The notes beneath the pieces are model-generated. The model saw only the letters and a list, made by a program, of their open reading frames with translations. It had not been told where the DNA came from and made no database searches. Shown here in pieces: positions 41,312-55,721 of a stretch of DNA of 64,000 nt. The DNA lies in the NCBI RefSeq assembly GCF_008107695.1, contig NZ_VIRG01000070.1:992001-1056000 (forward strand). Direction: 5' to 3'. This DNA comes from Stappia sp. BW2 (GTDB lineage: Bacteria; Pseudomonadota; Alphaproteobacteria; Rhizobiales; Stappiaceae). The first letter of the stretch is position 1. Every line of letters starts with the position of its first letter. A program made the translations under genes and the position numbers.

Positions 41312-41710
41312 ATTGAGAATCTGCTCAAGCTATGGCGTGCGTCGCGCAGGTTTTCAGGGAGCTGCCGGGCGCAGTGGGCATTGCGAAAGAGGGCTCGGAC
41401 GGATCTTGCCCGCTGGTGAAAGTTGTCCACAGGCAGACGAGCTCTTATCGCGGAATTTGGGCAAAACGCAGGGGAACCGTGACATCACAGCCATGCTGCT
41501 GCAATCTGGGAAAGCTGTCAGCCTTGGCAATCGCTCACGTTCGAAGCATCAGTTTCGCGCGTCCTGCTGATTTTGTTCATTTCTTTGTAAAATCGGCGTT
41601 GACAGGGCGGGGCCCTATCTGCATAACACGCGCCACGGGATTGCTCGCCCCTTCCGGGCGGGCTCTTCGGTAAGCCATCCTGATCGCTTCGGCGTGAAGC
41701 AGGACGAGAT
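41312..41710. other. Gap between marR and the tRNA-Tyr/tRNA-Gly/tuf unit
   Basis: This 399-base divergent spacer contains the tRNA promoter described separately and, at its left end, the marR promoter. No gene was recognised; short frames here have no family features. Confidence 0.6.
41599..41627 (+). promoter_or_regulatory. Sigma-70-type promoter for tRNA-Tyr/tRNA-Gly/tuf
   Basis: TTGACA (41599-41604) and CATAAC (41622-41627) are separated by 17 bases. They stand 84 bases upstream of tRNA-Tyr. The -35 is a perfect consensus, as expected for a strong stable-RNA promoter. Confidence 0.7.
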
Positions 41711-41795
41711 GGAGGAGTGCCCGAGTGGCTAAAGGGGACGGACTGTAAATCCGTTGGCTATGCCTACGTTGGTTCGAATCCAACCTCCTCCACCA
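41711..41795 (+). tRNA. tRNA-Tyr (anticodon GTA)
   Basis: The 85-base class II tRNA has acceptor GGAGGAG/CTCCTCC, anticodon loop CTGTAAA with GTA, an extra long variable arm (TGGCTATGCCTACG region), T-arm GTTGGTTCGAATCCAAC and encoded CCA. Confidence 0.97.
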
Positions 41796-41817
41796 TCGTT
41801 CCTGGTTCTCTCGTTGT

Positions 41818-41891
41818 GCGGGTGTAGCTCAATGGTAGAGCAGCAGCCTTCCAAGCTGACGACGAGGGTTCGATTCCCTTCACCCGCTCCA
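41818..41891 (+). tRNA. tRNA-Gly (anticodon TCC)
   Basis: The 74-base cloverleaf has acceptor GCGGGTG/CACCCGC, D-arm GCTCAATGGTAGAGC, anticodon loop CTTCCAA with TCC, T-arm GAGGGTTCGATTCCCTT and encoded CCA. It lies 22 bases after tRNA-Tyr. Confidence 0.97.
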
Positions 41892-42061
41892 TCATGGGTG
41901 CTGATCGGAGTGTCCGGAACGGAAGGCTCTTTCGCCCGGAAATCCTGACAAGAAGTTCAACGGGAAGCAATTCGTCGCTCGCGGATCTGTCCATGGCGCC
42001 GGAAAGCGTCCCGCCTCGACCTAATTCGACCGAACCGAGTATTGGACAGAGAGCGACGCCG

Positions 42062-43252
<1,191 letters not shown>

Positions 43253-43261
43253 GATGAATTC

Positions 43262-43290
43262 GGCCTGCCGGGCCTTGTGCCCGGCAGGCC
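43262..43290 (+). terminator. tuf: Hairpin after tuf copy 1
   Basis: A 12-base perfect stem GGCCTGCCGGGC / GCCCGGCAGGCC with loop CTTGT begins 10 bases after the tuf stop. It is followed by TACCTCTT, a poor T-run, so termination may be partial. Confidence 0.65.
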
Positions 43291-43303
43291 TACCTCTTAA
43301 GTC

Positions 43304-43332
43304 TTGCGATGTGCGGCTTCAGAGGGTATCAG
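43304..43332 (+). promoter_or_regulatory. Possible promoter for tRNA-Trp/secE/nusG
   Basis: TTGCGA (43304-43309) and TATCAG (43327-43332) are 17 bases apart, 28 bases before tRNA-Trp. Each hexamer matches consensus at about four positions. Confidence 0.4.
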
Positions 43333-43360
43333 GAGCAAGTTCGTTCAGGCGGACTTCTGA

Positions 43361-43436
43361 AGGGGTATAGCTCAGCTGGTAGAGCGACGGTCTCCAAAAC
43401 CGTAGGTCGCGGGTTCGAACCCTGCTGCCCCTGCCA
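43361..43436 (+). tRNA. tRNA-Trp (anticodon CCA)
   Basis: The 76-base cloverleaf has acceptor AGGGGTA/TGCCCCT, D-arm GCTCAGCTGGTAGAGC, anticodon loop CTCCAAA with CCA, T-arm GCGGGTTCGAACCCTGC, and encoded CCA. It lies 102 bases before secE, the usual arrangement. Confidence 0.97.
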
Positions 43437-43538
43437 ATTTGCTCTTGATTAATCTGCCTCGAGGGCTTAAGAGTTTCCTCGAGTGAGGCGCGCGAAGTTT
43501 TTCGCGCGCCCACTCGTATTTAACAGACCGGAATCGGA

Positions 43539-43736
43539 ATGGCGAAGACCAATCCCTTTAAATTTATCCAGGAAGTACGTGCGGAAACGTCCAAGGTCAC
43601 TTGGCCGACGCGCAAGGAGACGGCGATAACCACCGTGATGGTTTTCATCATGGTTGTGATCGCTGCAATCTTTTTTCTCGTGGCAGATCAGTTGATGGGC
43701 TTCGGGATCGGCTATCTTCTGGGTGTCGGCGGCTAA
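43539..43736 (+). CDS. secE: Preprotein translocase subunit SecE
   Basis: The 65-residue single-span membrane protein has the conserved amphipathic helix FIQEVRAETSKVTWPTRKE followed by one membrane helix (about 29-52). It clamps SecY in the translocon. It is the short one-helix form, not the three-helix form of enterics. Confidence 0.95.
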   Translation: MAKTNPFKFIQEVRAETSKVTWPTRKETAITTVMVFIMVVIAAIFFLVADQLMGFGIGYLLGVGG

Positions 43737-43802
43737 TTTACTGCAGCCGCCCGGGCGATTGTCCGGTTTGAAGACAAAGAACAAGAAACGGAACTGAGAT
43801 CC

Positions 43803-44333
43803 ATGGCCAAGCGCTGGTACATTGTGCACGCCTACTCCAATTTCGAGAAGAAGGTCGCCGAGTCCATCCGCGAAAAGGCTGAGCAGAAGGGTGTGTCCGA
43901 TCTGTTCGAGGAAATTCTCGTTCCGATGGAAAAGGTCGTTGAAGTGCGCCGTGGCCGCAAGGTTGATGCTGAGCGCAAATTCTTCCCGGGCTACGTCCTG
44001 GTGAAGATGGAAATGACCAACGAGGCGTTTCACCTGATCAAGGATACACCGAAGGTGACCGGGTTTCTGGGGGCGGATCAAAAGCCGATGCCGATCCCGG
44101 AAAAAGAAGCTATGCGCATCATCAACCAGGTGCAGGAAGGTGTTGACCGGCCGAAGCCTTCCGTCACCTTCGAGGTTGGCGAGCAGGTGCGTGTTTCCGA
44201 TGGTCCGTTCGCATCCTTCTCCGGTCTTGTCGAGGAAGTCGACGACGAGCGCGCACGTCTCAAGGTGGCAGTGTCCATCTTTGGCCGCGCAACGCCGGTG
44301 GAACTGGAATTCGGTCAGGTCGACAAGCTCTGA
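43803..44333 (+). CDS. nusG: Transcription antitermination factor NusG
   Basis: The 176-residue protein has an NGN domain (KRWYIVHAYSNFEKKVAESI, FFPGYVLVKMEM) and a C-terminal KOW domain (GEQVRVSDGPFASFSGLVEE). It binds RNA polymerase and links it to Rho or ribosomes. Length is normal for alphaproteobacteria. Confidence 0.97.
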   Translation: MAKRWYIVHAYSNFEKKVAESIREKAEQKGVSDLFEEILVPMEKVVEVRRGRKVDAERKFFPGYVLVKMEMTNEAFHLIKDTPKVTGFLGADQKPMPIPEKEAMRIINQVQEGVDRPKPSVTFEVGEQVRVSDGPFASFSGLVEEVDDERARLKVAVSIFGRATPVELEFGQVDKL

Positions 44334-44509
44334 CCGTTTGCTGCCCTGAGGGGTGGCTTGAGAGCCCGGTTGCAGTGTCCAGCGGGATACAGTTTCCGGG
44401 ATGAAAGGGTGGAAGGTTCTGGAGCTCTTCGCCGGGTTCCGAAAAGGGCCGGACCACCAACTCCCAAGCAGTTGAAGAGCCATTCAGCTGTATATGACTG
44501 GAGAGAAAC

Positions 44510-44938
44510 ATGGCGAAAAAAATTGAAGGTTTCCTGAAGCTTCAGGTGCCGGCAGGTTCCGCTACTCCGTCGCCGCCCATTGGTCCGGCGCTCGGTCAGC
44601 GTGGTCTGAACATCATGGAATTCTGCAAGGCGTTTAACGCTGCCACGCAGGATGCTGAAAAGGGCGCTCCGTGCCCGACCGTGATCACTTACTACTCCGA
44701 CAAGTCCTTCACGTTCGAAGTGAAGACGGCTCCGGTCAGCTTCTTCCTGAAGAAAGCTGCGAAGCTGCAGAAGGGTTCCCAGACCCCGGGCCGTGGCACG
44801 GTAGGTTCTGTGACCAAGGCTCAGGTGAAGGAAATCGCCGAAGCCAAGATGAAGGACCTGAACGCCAACGACGTCGATGCAGCAATGCTGATGGTCGAAG
44901 GCTCCGCCCGCTCCATGGGCCTTGAGGTAACGGAGTAA
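44510..44938 (+). CDS. rplK: 50S ribosomal protein L11
   Basis: The 142-residue protein has the proline-rich N-terminal block ATPSPPIGPALGQRGLNIME and the C-terminal rRNA-binding domain. Start ATG follows GGAGAG by seven bases. The 176-base gap after nusG shows no clear promoter and may include the L1-binding leader; I could not define one. Confidence 0.98.
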   Translation: MAKKIEGFLKLQVPAGSATPSPPIGPALGQRGLNIMEFCKAFNAATQDAEKGAPCPTVITYYSDKSFTFEVKTAPVSFFLKKAAKLQKGSQTPGRGTVGSVTKAQVKEIAEAKMKDLNANDVDAAMLMVEGSARSMGLEVTE

Positions 44939-44942
44939 GATC

Positions 44943-45641
44943 ATGGCGAAGGTTGGTAAGCGTATCAAGACAGCGCGTGAAGGTCTCGACCGCAACAAGC
45001 TGTATTCCCTGAACGAAGCTGTTGGCCTCGTGAAGGATCGTTCCAAGACCAAGTTCGACGAAACCGTTGAAGTTGCGATTAATCTCGGTGTTGATCCCCG
45101 CCATGCAGACCAGATGGTCCGCGGCGTGTGCATCCTGCCGAACGGCACCGGCAAGACCGTTCGTGTTGCCGTGTTCGCACGTGGCGACAAGGCTGAGGAA
45201 GCCAAGGCAGCCGGCGCCGATATCGTTGGTGCAGAAGAGCTGGTTCAGGAAGTTCAGGGCGGCAAGATCGATTTCGATCGCTGCATTGCAACTCCGGACA
45301 TGATGCCGCTCGTCGGTCGTCTTGGTAAGGTTCTCGGCCCGCGTGGCCTGATGCCGAACCCGAAAGTCGGCACTGTGACTCCGGACGTCAAGTCCGCTGT
45401 CAACGACGCCAAGGGCGGCGCCGTTCAGTTCCGCGTCGAAAAGGCCGGTATCGTTCATGCCGGCGTTGGCAAGGTGTCCTTCTCCGAAGAAGCGATCACC
45501 GAGAACGTCAAGGCCCTGCTGGACGCTGTTCAGAAAGCCAAGCCGACTGGCGCAAAAGGCACATACCTGAAGCGCATCGCCGTGTCCTCTACGATGGGCC
45601 CGGGCGTGAAGGTCGACCTCGCCACTGTTGCTGGCGAATAA
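44943..45641 (+). CDS. rplA: 50S ribosomal protein L1
   Basis: The 232-residue protein has the family signature MMPLVGRLGKVLGPRGLMP. It starts 4 bases after rplK. L1 binds 23S rRNA at the L1 stalk and represses rplKA translation when free. Confidence 0.98.
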   Translation: MAKVGKRIKTAREGLDRNKLYSLNEAVGLVKDRSKTKFDETVEVAINLGVDPRHADQMVRGVCILPNGTGKTVRVAVFARGDKAEEAKAAGADIVGAEELVQEVQGGKIDFDRCIATPDMMPLVGRLGKVLGPRGLMPNPKVGTVTPDVKSAVNDAKGGAVQFRVEKAGIVHAGVGKVSFSEEAITENVKALLDAVQKAKPTGAKGTYLKRIAVSSTMGPGVKVDLATVAGE

Positions 45642-45966
45642 TCCGGACTTTCCGGATTTATACAAGATTTCGGCCAAATGGCCGAATAGACCTGGCGGCT
45701 AGCCGCCAGGTTGCCCTGTCCGAGACTGCAGGTGCCGGGAAACCGGCTTAAGCCGAACAAGGCCTGCATAGATGGGTGAGAACCGATTTCGCCACCGATC
45801 CGGTGGACCGACCCGGTTCGAACCAGACCTTGCCGGGCGCCCAAGGGCGCGAAGGTGAGGGGACAGGACCCTGAGCGTCGCCAGGATGGGTGGTTCCGGG
45901 TTCGGGACCATCTGCCAGGCGGCAAGGTAAACCGGCGGCATCACAGCCGCCAAATGGAGAAGGCAA
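45642..45966 (+). promoter_or_regulatory. rplA-rplJ spacer with tandem hairpins (probable L10 leader)
   Basis: The 325-base spacer starts with hairpin AATCCGGA-CTT-TCCGGATT plus TTATA, a weak terminator. It is followed by TTCGGCC-AAAT-GGCCGAA (45669-45686) and a perfect 20-base palindrome CCTGGCGGCTAGCCGCCAGG (45691-45710). A long GC-rich leader then runs to a final hairpin GGCGGC-ATCACA-GCCGCC just before rplJ. In bacteria the L10-L12 complex binds such a leader to repress rplJL. I cannot fix the exact L10 kink-turn here. Confidence 0.6.
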
Positions 45967-46485
45967 GTGGAAAGAGCGGAAAAGCACGAGTTCGTGTCGG
46001 CCCTCAACGCCGAGCTGGGTAACACCGGTGTTGTCGTCGTCGCGCACTATGCAGGCCTTTCGGTAGCTCAGATGACCGCATTGCGGGCATCCGTGCGCGA
46101 AGCCGGCGGCACTGTAAAAGTCGCAAAAAACCGCCTTGTCAAACTCGCCCTTCAAGGCACCGACCTTGAGCACATCTCCGACCTGTTTCAGGGCCCGACC
46201 GTTATCGTCCACTCCGACGATCCGGTAGCCGCTCCGAAAGCAGCCGTCGATTTCGCCAAGGCAAACGAAAAGTTTGCGATCCTTGGTGGTGCTCTTGGCT
46301 CGACCAACCTGAACCCGGATGGGGTCAAGTCTCTGGCAACCATGCCGTCGCTCGATGAGCTGCGTGCGAAACTGGTTGGCATGATCCAGACCCCGGCTTC
46401 CCGGATTGCACAGGTTGTCAACGCTCCGGCCGGGCAGCTTGCCCGCGTCTTCGGCGCTTACGCCAAGAAGGACGAGGCCGCATAA
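45967..46485 (+). CDS. rplJ: 50S ribosomal protein L10
   Basis: The 172-residue protein starts at GTG 45967 (MERAEKHEFVSALNAELG) with GGAG nine bases upstream. The conserved KNRLVKLAL block and the C-terminal helix that carries L12 dimers (AQVVNAPAGQLARVFGAYA) are present. Confidence 0.97.
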   Translation: MERAEKHEFVSALNAELGNTGVVVVAHYAGLSVAQMTALRASVREAGGTVKVAKNRLVKLALQGTDLEHISDLFQGPTVIVHSDDPVAAPKAAVDFAKANEKFAILGGALGSTNLNPDGVKSLATMPSLDELRAKLVGMIQTPASRIAQVVNAPAGQLARVFGAYAKKDEAA

Positions 46486-46544
46486 GGCGTCCAAACACAC
46501 TGTCTCACGTAACCAAAACTGGTTCGAACTTAAGGTACTGAAAA

Positions 46545-46922
46545 ATGGCTGATCTTGAAAAGCTCGTTGACGAACTGTCCGCACTGACCGTTATGGAAGC
46601 TGCTGAACTCAGCAAGCTTCTGGAAGAAAAGTGGGGCGTTTCTGCTGCTGCTCCGGTCGCAGTTGCTGCTGCTGCTGCTGGTGGTGGCGATGCCGCTGCT
46701 GCTGAAGAAAAGACCGAATTTGACGTTGTCCTGACCGCTGCTGGCGACAAGAAAATCAACGTCATCAAGGAAGTCCGCGCTATCACCGGTCTTGGCCTGA
46801 AAGAAGCTAAGGAGCTCGTCGAAGGCGCTCCGAAGCCGGTCAAGGAAGGCGTTGGCAAAGACGAAGCAGAAGAGCTGAAGAAGAAGCTCGAAGAAGCTGG
46901 CGCATCTGTCGAGCTGAAATAA
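46545..46922 (+). CDS. rplL: 50S ribosomal protein L7/L12
   Basis: The 125-residue protein has an N-terminal dimerisation helix pair, an Ala/Gly hinge (about 36-58) and the C-terminal factor-binding domain (KKINVIKEVRAITGLGLKEA). It forms the flexible stalk that recruits EF-Tu and EF-G. Confidence 0.98.
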   Translation: MADLEKLVDELSALTVMEAAELSKLLEEKWGVSAAAPVAVAAAAAGGGDAAAAEEKTEFDVVLTAAGDKKINVIKEVRAITGLGLKEAKELVEGAPKPVKEGVGKDEAEELKKKLEEAGASVELK

Positions 46923-46925
46923 TAG

Positions 46926-46969
46926 AGGCCTTTTGGCCTTTTGAACGGTCCCGGGTAACCGGGACCGTT
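46926..46969 (+). terminator. Attenuator hairpins between rplL and rpoB
   Basis: A small stem AGGCC-TTTT-GGCCT followed by TTT (46926-46943) is next to a strong 11-base stem AACGGTCCCGG / CCGGGACCGTT with loop GTAA (46944-46969). No long T-run follows the second. The location matches the known partial terminator that reduces rpoBC expression relative to rplL. Confidence 0.65.
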
Positions 46970-47211
46970 ATTCGCCCCGGCGGGATTTTCCCGTTTCCGG
47001 GGCATACGTACCACTAGAGCATCCTGCTTTCGCAAGACGGCAGACCAAGATGTTCTGGGCCCCTAAGTCCGGTCAACTTGTCTGGTTTCAGGTGAGGGCA
47101 CCTGAAGCAGGTTGATCCAGGGGGGACGGTTTTCCGAAGCGCCCGGGCGCTCGCCCGATTGGAAAAGGGGCGTTTCGGGAAGCCGTTACCCGGCCGATAC
47201 GAGGAGCGACA

Positions 47212-51351
<4,140 letters not shown>

Positions 51352-51443
51352 CCCCGCCTACGGACCACAAATGACTTGGAATGCCGGTTGCGGGGAGGGG
51401 CGCAAGAGCTCGCTCCCCCGCCGCGCATCGAAGGAGATGGATC

Positions 51444-54400
51444 ATGAATCATGAGGTCATGAACCTGTTCAATCAACAGGCTCCCACACAGACCTTCGAC
51501 AATATCCGGATTTCGCTTGCGAGCCCGGAAAAGATCTTGTCCTGGTCTTTCGGCGAAATCAAAAAGCCGGAAACCATCAACTACCGTACGTTCAAGCCTG
51601 AACGTGACGGTCTGTTCTGCGCGCGTATCTTTGGTCCGATCAAGGACTACGAGTGCCTGTGCGGCAAGTACAAGCGCATGAAATACAAAGGCGTTATCTG
51701 CGAAAAGTGTGGCGTTGAAGTCACCCTTTCGCGGGTCCGCCGTGAACGCATGGGCCACATCGAACTGGCCGCGCCTGTTGCGCACATCTGGTTCCTGAAG
51801 TCCCTGCCGAGCCGTATCGGCCTTCTGCTCGACATGACGCTGAAGGATCTGGAACGGGTTCTGTATTTCGAGAACTACGTGGTTCTCGAGCCGGGCCTGA
51901 CCCCGCTCAAGCAGCACCAGCTTCTGTCTGAAGAAGACTTCGTCGCCGCTCAGGACGAGTATGGCGAAGATGCCTTCACCGCAATGATCGGTGCTGAAGC
52001 GATCCGCGAGATCCTGATGAGCATGGATCTGGAGCGCGAAAGCGAGAAGCTGCGTCAGGAGATCGCCGAGGCGACCACCGAACTGAAGCCGAAGAAGCTT
52101 GCCAAGCGTCTGAAGGTCATCGAAGCATTCATGGAATCGGGCAACCGCCCGGAATGGATGATCATGACCGTCGTTCCGGTGATCCCGCCGGATCTTCGTC
52201 CGCTGGTTCCGCTTGACGGCGGCCGGTTCGCGACGTCCGATCTGAACGATCTCTACCGCCGCGTGATCAACCGTAACAACCGTCTGCGCCGCCTGATGGA
52301 ACTGCGTGCTCCGGATATCATCATCCGGAACGAAAAGCGCATGCTGCAGGAGTCCGTTGACGCCCTGTTCGACAACGGCCGCCGCGGCCGCGTCATCACC
52401 GGTGCCAACAAGCGTCCGCTGAAGTCGCTGTCCGACATGTTGAAGGGCAAGCAGGGCCGGTTCCGTCAGAACCTGCTCGGCAAGCGCGTCGATTATTCCG
52501 GCCGTTCGGTTATCACCGTGGGTCCGGAACTCAAGCTGCACCAGTGCGGCTTGCCGAAGAAGATGGCGCTTGAGCTGTTCAAGCCGTTCATCTATTCGCG
52601 GCTTGACGCCAAAGGCTTCTCTTCGACCGTGAAGCAGGCCAAGAAGCTGGTGGAAAAGGAACGTCCGGAAGTTTGGGACATCCTCGACGAAGTCATCCGT
52701 GAGCACCCGGTTCTCCTGAACCGCGCGCCGACGCTGCACCGTCTTGGTATCCAGGCATTCGAACCGACGCTGATCGAAGGCAAGGCTATCCAACTGCACC
52801 CGCTCGTCTGCTCGGCCTTCAACGCCGACTTCGACGGTGACCAGATGGCTGTTCACGTACCGCTGTCGCTGGAAGCCCAGCTCGAAGCGCGTACGCTGAT
52901 GATGTCGACCAACAACATTCTGCACCCGGCAAACGGTGGCCCGATCATCGTTCCGTCGCAGGATATCGTTCTGGGTCTCTACTATCTGTCGATCATGGCG
53001 GAAAAGGAACCGGGCGAAGGCATGGTCTTCGGCAACACCGGTGAGATCCACCACGCGCTGGCCAACAAGGTCATCACGCTGCACACCAAGATCAAGGGCC
53101 GGTTCCGCTCCATCGATGCCGATGGAAACGAGACCTCCGAGATCAACGAAACCACTCCGGGCCGCATGCTTATTGCGGAGCTTCTGCCGAAGCACCACGA
53201 AGTGCCGTTCGAGGTCTGCAACAAGCTGATGACCAAGAAGGACATCTCCAAGATGATCGACACGGTTTACCGTGCCTGCGGTCAGAAGGAGACGGTTATC
53301 TTCTGTGACCGGATCATGCAGCTTGGTTTCAAGAACGCCTGTAACGCCGGCATCTCTTTCGGCATGGACGACATGGTCATCCCGGACACCAAGCACAATC
53401 TGGTGGCGGAAACGTCGTCGCTCGCAACCGAATACGAGCAGCAGTACAACGACGGTCTGATCACCCAGGGCGAGAAGTACAACAAGGTTGTCGACGCCTG
53501 GGCGAAATGTACCGACAAGATTGCTGACGAGATGATGGCCCGCATTAAGGCGGTCCAGATCGATGAAGAGAGCGGACGTCAGAAGCCGATGAACTCGGTT
53601 TACATGATGTCTCACTCCGGTGCCCGTGGTTCGCCCCAGCAGATGAAGCAGCTGGCCGGCATGCGTGGCCTTATGGCCAAGCCGGATGGGTCCATCATCG
53701 AGAACCCGATCATCTCGAACTTCAAGGAAGGTCTGTCGGTTCTGGAGTACTTCAACTCCACGCACGGTGCCCGTAAGGGTCTGGCCGATACCGCACTGAA
53801 GACCGCTAACTCCGGTTACCTGACCCGCCGTCTGGTGGACGTCGCCCAGGATTCCATTATCCTGGAACCGGATTGCGGATCCACGCGCGGCATCACCGTT
53901 GCTCCGATCGTCGATGCCGGTAACGTCATCGCCTCGCTCGGCATGCGCGTTCTGGGCCGTACGACTGCGGAAGATGTCTACAATAACCAGACCGGAGAAC
54001 TGCTTGTCGCCAAGGGCACGCTGATCGACGAGAAGGACGTTGATGCCATCGAGGCCGCCAAGGTTCAGCAGATCAAGATCCGTTCGGTTCTGACCTGTGA
54101 AACCGAAACCGGCGTCTGCGCGACCTGCTACGGTCGTGACCTTGCACGTGGTACACCTGTGAACATGGGTGAAGCTGTCGGCGTTATCGCCGCACAGTCC
54201 ATCGGTGAGCCGGGCACGCAGCTGACCATGCGTACCTTCCACATCGGTGGTACCGCACAGGTGGTCGACAGCTCGTTCATCGAGTCCAACGTCGATGGTA
54301 CGATCAAGATCCGGAACCGTTCGGTCAATCGCGACAGCGACGGCAATCTGATTGCCATGGTCCGCAACATGTCCATCGTTGTTATCGACAGCGACGGTAA

Positions 54401-55643
54401 CGAGCGCGCCGTGCACCGGGTGGCCTATGGTTCCAAGCTGCATGTCGATGAAGGCGATGCGGTCAAGCGCGGCCAGCGGATTGCCGAATGGGATCCGTAT
54501 ACCCGGCCAATGCTTGCAGAAGTCGACGGTATCGTGGACTTCGAGGATCTGGTCGATGGTGCGTCCGTTCAGGAAACGGCCGATGAGGCGACCGGTATCA
54601 CCAAGCGTGTCGTCATCGACTGGCGCTCTTCGCAGCGTGGTCAGGATTTGAAGCCGGCAATCGTCATCAAGGACGAAAAAGGCACCATTTTCAAAACCGA
54701 CCGCGGCTCCGACGCTCGTCTGATACTTTCCGTGGACGCGATCCTGTCCGTTCAGCCTGGGTCTTCGGTCAAGGCTGGTGACGTTCTGGCTCGTATCCCG
54801 CTGGAAAGTGCAAAGACCAAGGACATCACCGGTGGTCTGCCGCGTGTTGCGGAACTGTTCGAGGCTCGCCGTCCGAAGGATCATGCGATCATCGCCGAAA
54901 TCGATGGTACGATCCGCTTCGGTCGCGACTACAAGAACAAGCGCCGCGTCATCATCGAGCCAGCGGAAGAAGGTGTCGAGCCCGTCGAATACCTCATCCC
55001 GAAAGGCAAGCACTTCCATCTTCAGGAAGGCGACGCCATTGAAAAGGGTGAGTACATTCTCGACGGTAACCCGGCTCCGCACGACATCCTGGCCGTTAAA
55101 GGCGTGGAGGCCCTGGCGGCTTACCTCGTCAACGAAATCCAGGAAGTCTACCGTCTGCAGGGCGTGACCATCAACGACAAGCACATTGAAGTGATTGTCC
55201 GCCAGATGTTGCAGAAGGTCGAAATCACCGATCCGGGTGACACGGAGTTCTTCGCAGGCGAACAGATCGACAAGATCGACTTCGAGGAAGCCAACAGCCG
55301 GGCGATCGACAATGCACGCGATCCTGCCAAGGGAGTGCCGGTTCTGCTCGGTATCACCAAGGCGTCGCTGCAGACGCGGTCGTTCTTCTCCGCCGCCTCC
55401 TTCCAGGAGACGACCCGCGTTCTTACCGACGCAGCGGTCAACGGCAAGACCGACCCGCTGGTCGGCCTCAAGGAGAACGTCATCGTTGGCCGTCTGATCC
55501 CGGCCGGTACCGGTGGGGTGATGAAGCGGATCCGCAAGATCGCGAGCCATCGCGACGACCTGATCCAGGAAGCTCAGCGTCAGCAGTCTTCGGACAGCGC
55601 AGCGGAAGGGCTTCTGGAAGACATGACCGGCGCAGCCGAATAA
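51444..55643 (+). CDS. rpoC: RNA polymerase beta' subunit
   Basis: The 1399-residue protein starts at ATG 51444 with AAGGAG eight bases upstream; an earlier in-frame start is rejected. The N-terminal zinc site CLCGKYKRMKYKGVICEKCG, the catalytic NADFDGDQM motif and the second zinc cysteines (CETETGVCATCYG) are visible. No insertions break the standard plan. Confidence 0.99.
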   Translation: MNHEVMNLFNQQAPTQTFDNIRISLASPEKILSWSFGEIKKPETINYRTFKPERDGLFCARIFGPIKDYECLCGKYKRMKYKGVICEKCGVEVTLSRVRRERMGHIELAAPVAHIWFLKSLPSRIGLLLDMTLKDLERVLYFENYVVLEPGLTPLKQHQLLSEEDFVAAQDEYGEDAFTAMIGAEAIREILMSMDLERESEKLRQEIAEATTELKPKKLAKRLKVIEAFMESGNRPEWMIMTVVPVIPPDLRPLVPLDGGRFATSDLNDLYRRVINRNNRLRRLMELRAPDIIIRNEKRMLQESVDALFDNGRRGRVITGANKRPLKSLSDMLKGKQGRFRQNLLGKRVDYSGRSVITVGPELKLHQCGLPKKMALELFKPFIYSRLDAKGFSSTVKQAKKLVEKERPEVWDILDEVIREHPVLLNRAPTLHRLGIQAFEPTLIEGKAIQLHPLVCSAFNADFDGDQMAVHVPLSLEAQLEARTLMMSTNNILHPANGGPIIVPSQDIVLGLYYLSIMAEKEPGEGMVFGNTGEIHHALANKVITLHTKIKGRFRSIDADGNETSEINETTPGRMLIAELLPKHHEVPFEVCNKLMTKKDISKMIDTVYRACGQKETVIFCDRIMQLGFKNACNAGISFGMDDMVIPDTKHNLVAETSSLATEYEQQYNDGLITQGEKYNKVVDAWAKCTDKIADEMMARIKAVQIDEESGRQKPMNSVYMMSHSGARGSPQQMKQLAGMRGLMAKPDGSIIENPIISNFKEGLSVLEYFNSTHGARKGLADTALKTANSGYLTRRLVDVAQDSIILEPDCGSTRGITVAPIVDAGNVIASLGMRVLGRTTAEDVYNNQTGELLVAKGTLIDEKDVDAIEAAKVQQIKIRSVLTCETETGVCATCYGRDLARGTPVNMGEAVGVIAAQSIGEPGTQLTMRTFHIGGTAQVVDSSFIESNVDGTIKIRNRSVNRDSDGNLIAMVRNMSIVVIDSDGNERAVHRVAYGSKLHVDEGDAVKRGQRIAEWDPYTRPMLAEVDGIVDFEDLVDGASVQETADEATGITKRVVIDWRSSQRGQDLKPAIVIKDEKGTIFKTDRGSDARLILSVDAILSVQPGSSVKAGDVLARIPLESAKTKDITGGLPRVAELFEARRPKDHAIIAEIDGTIRFGRDYKNKRRVIIEPAEEGVEPVEYLIPKGKHFHLQEGDAIEKGEYILDGNPAPHDILAVKGVEALAAYLVNEIQEVYRLQGVTINDKHIEVIVRQMLQKVEITDPGDTEFFAGEQIDKIDFEEANSRAIDNARDPAKGVPVLLGITKASLQTRSFFSAASFQETTRVLTDAAVNGKTDPLVGLKENVIVGRLIPAGTGGVMKRIRKIASHRDDLIQEAQRQQSSDSAAEGLLEDMTGAAE

Positions 55644-55664
55644 TCGGTCTGCCGTCTAGCTATC

Positions 55665-55693
55665 GAAAGGCCGCCCTCGGGCGGCCTTTCTTG
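55665..55693 (+). terminator. Intrinsic terminator of the rpoBC unit
   Basis: An 11-base perfect stem GAAAGGCCGCC / GGCGGCCTTTC with loop CTCG begins 22 bases after the rpoC stop and is followed by TTGT. It is the clearest terminator on the right half of the window. Confidence 0.85.
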
Positions 55694-55721
55694 TATAATG
55701 AGGCAAAAGAGGCCTGATCAT

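Noticed and set aside
41894..42061. N-terminal extension of tuf copy 1 by 56 codons
   Set aside because: Copy 2 begins exactly at MAKEKFERNK, and the extension starts just after tRNA-Gly with noise-like sequence.
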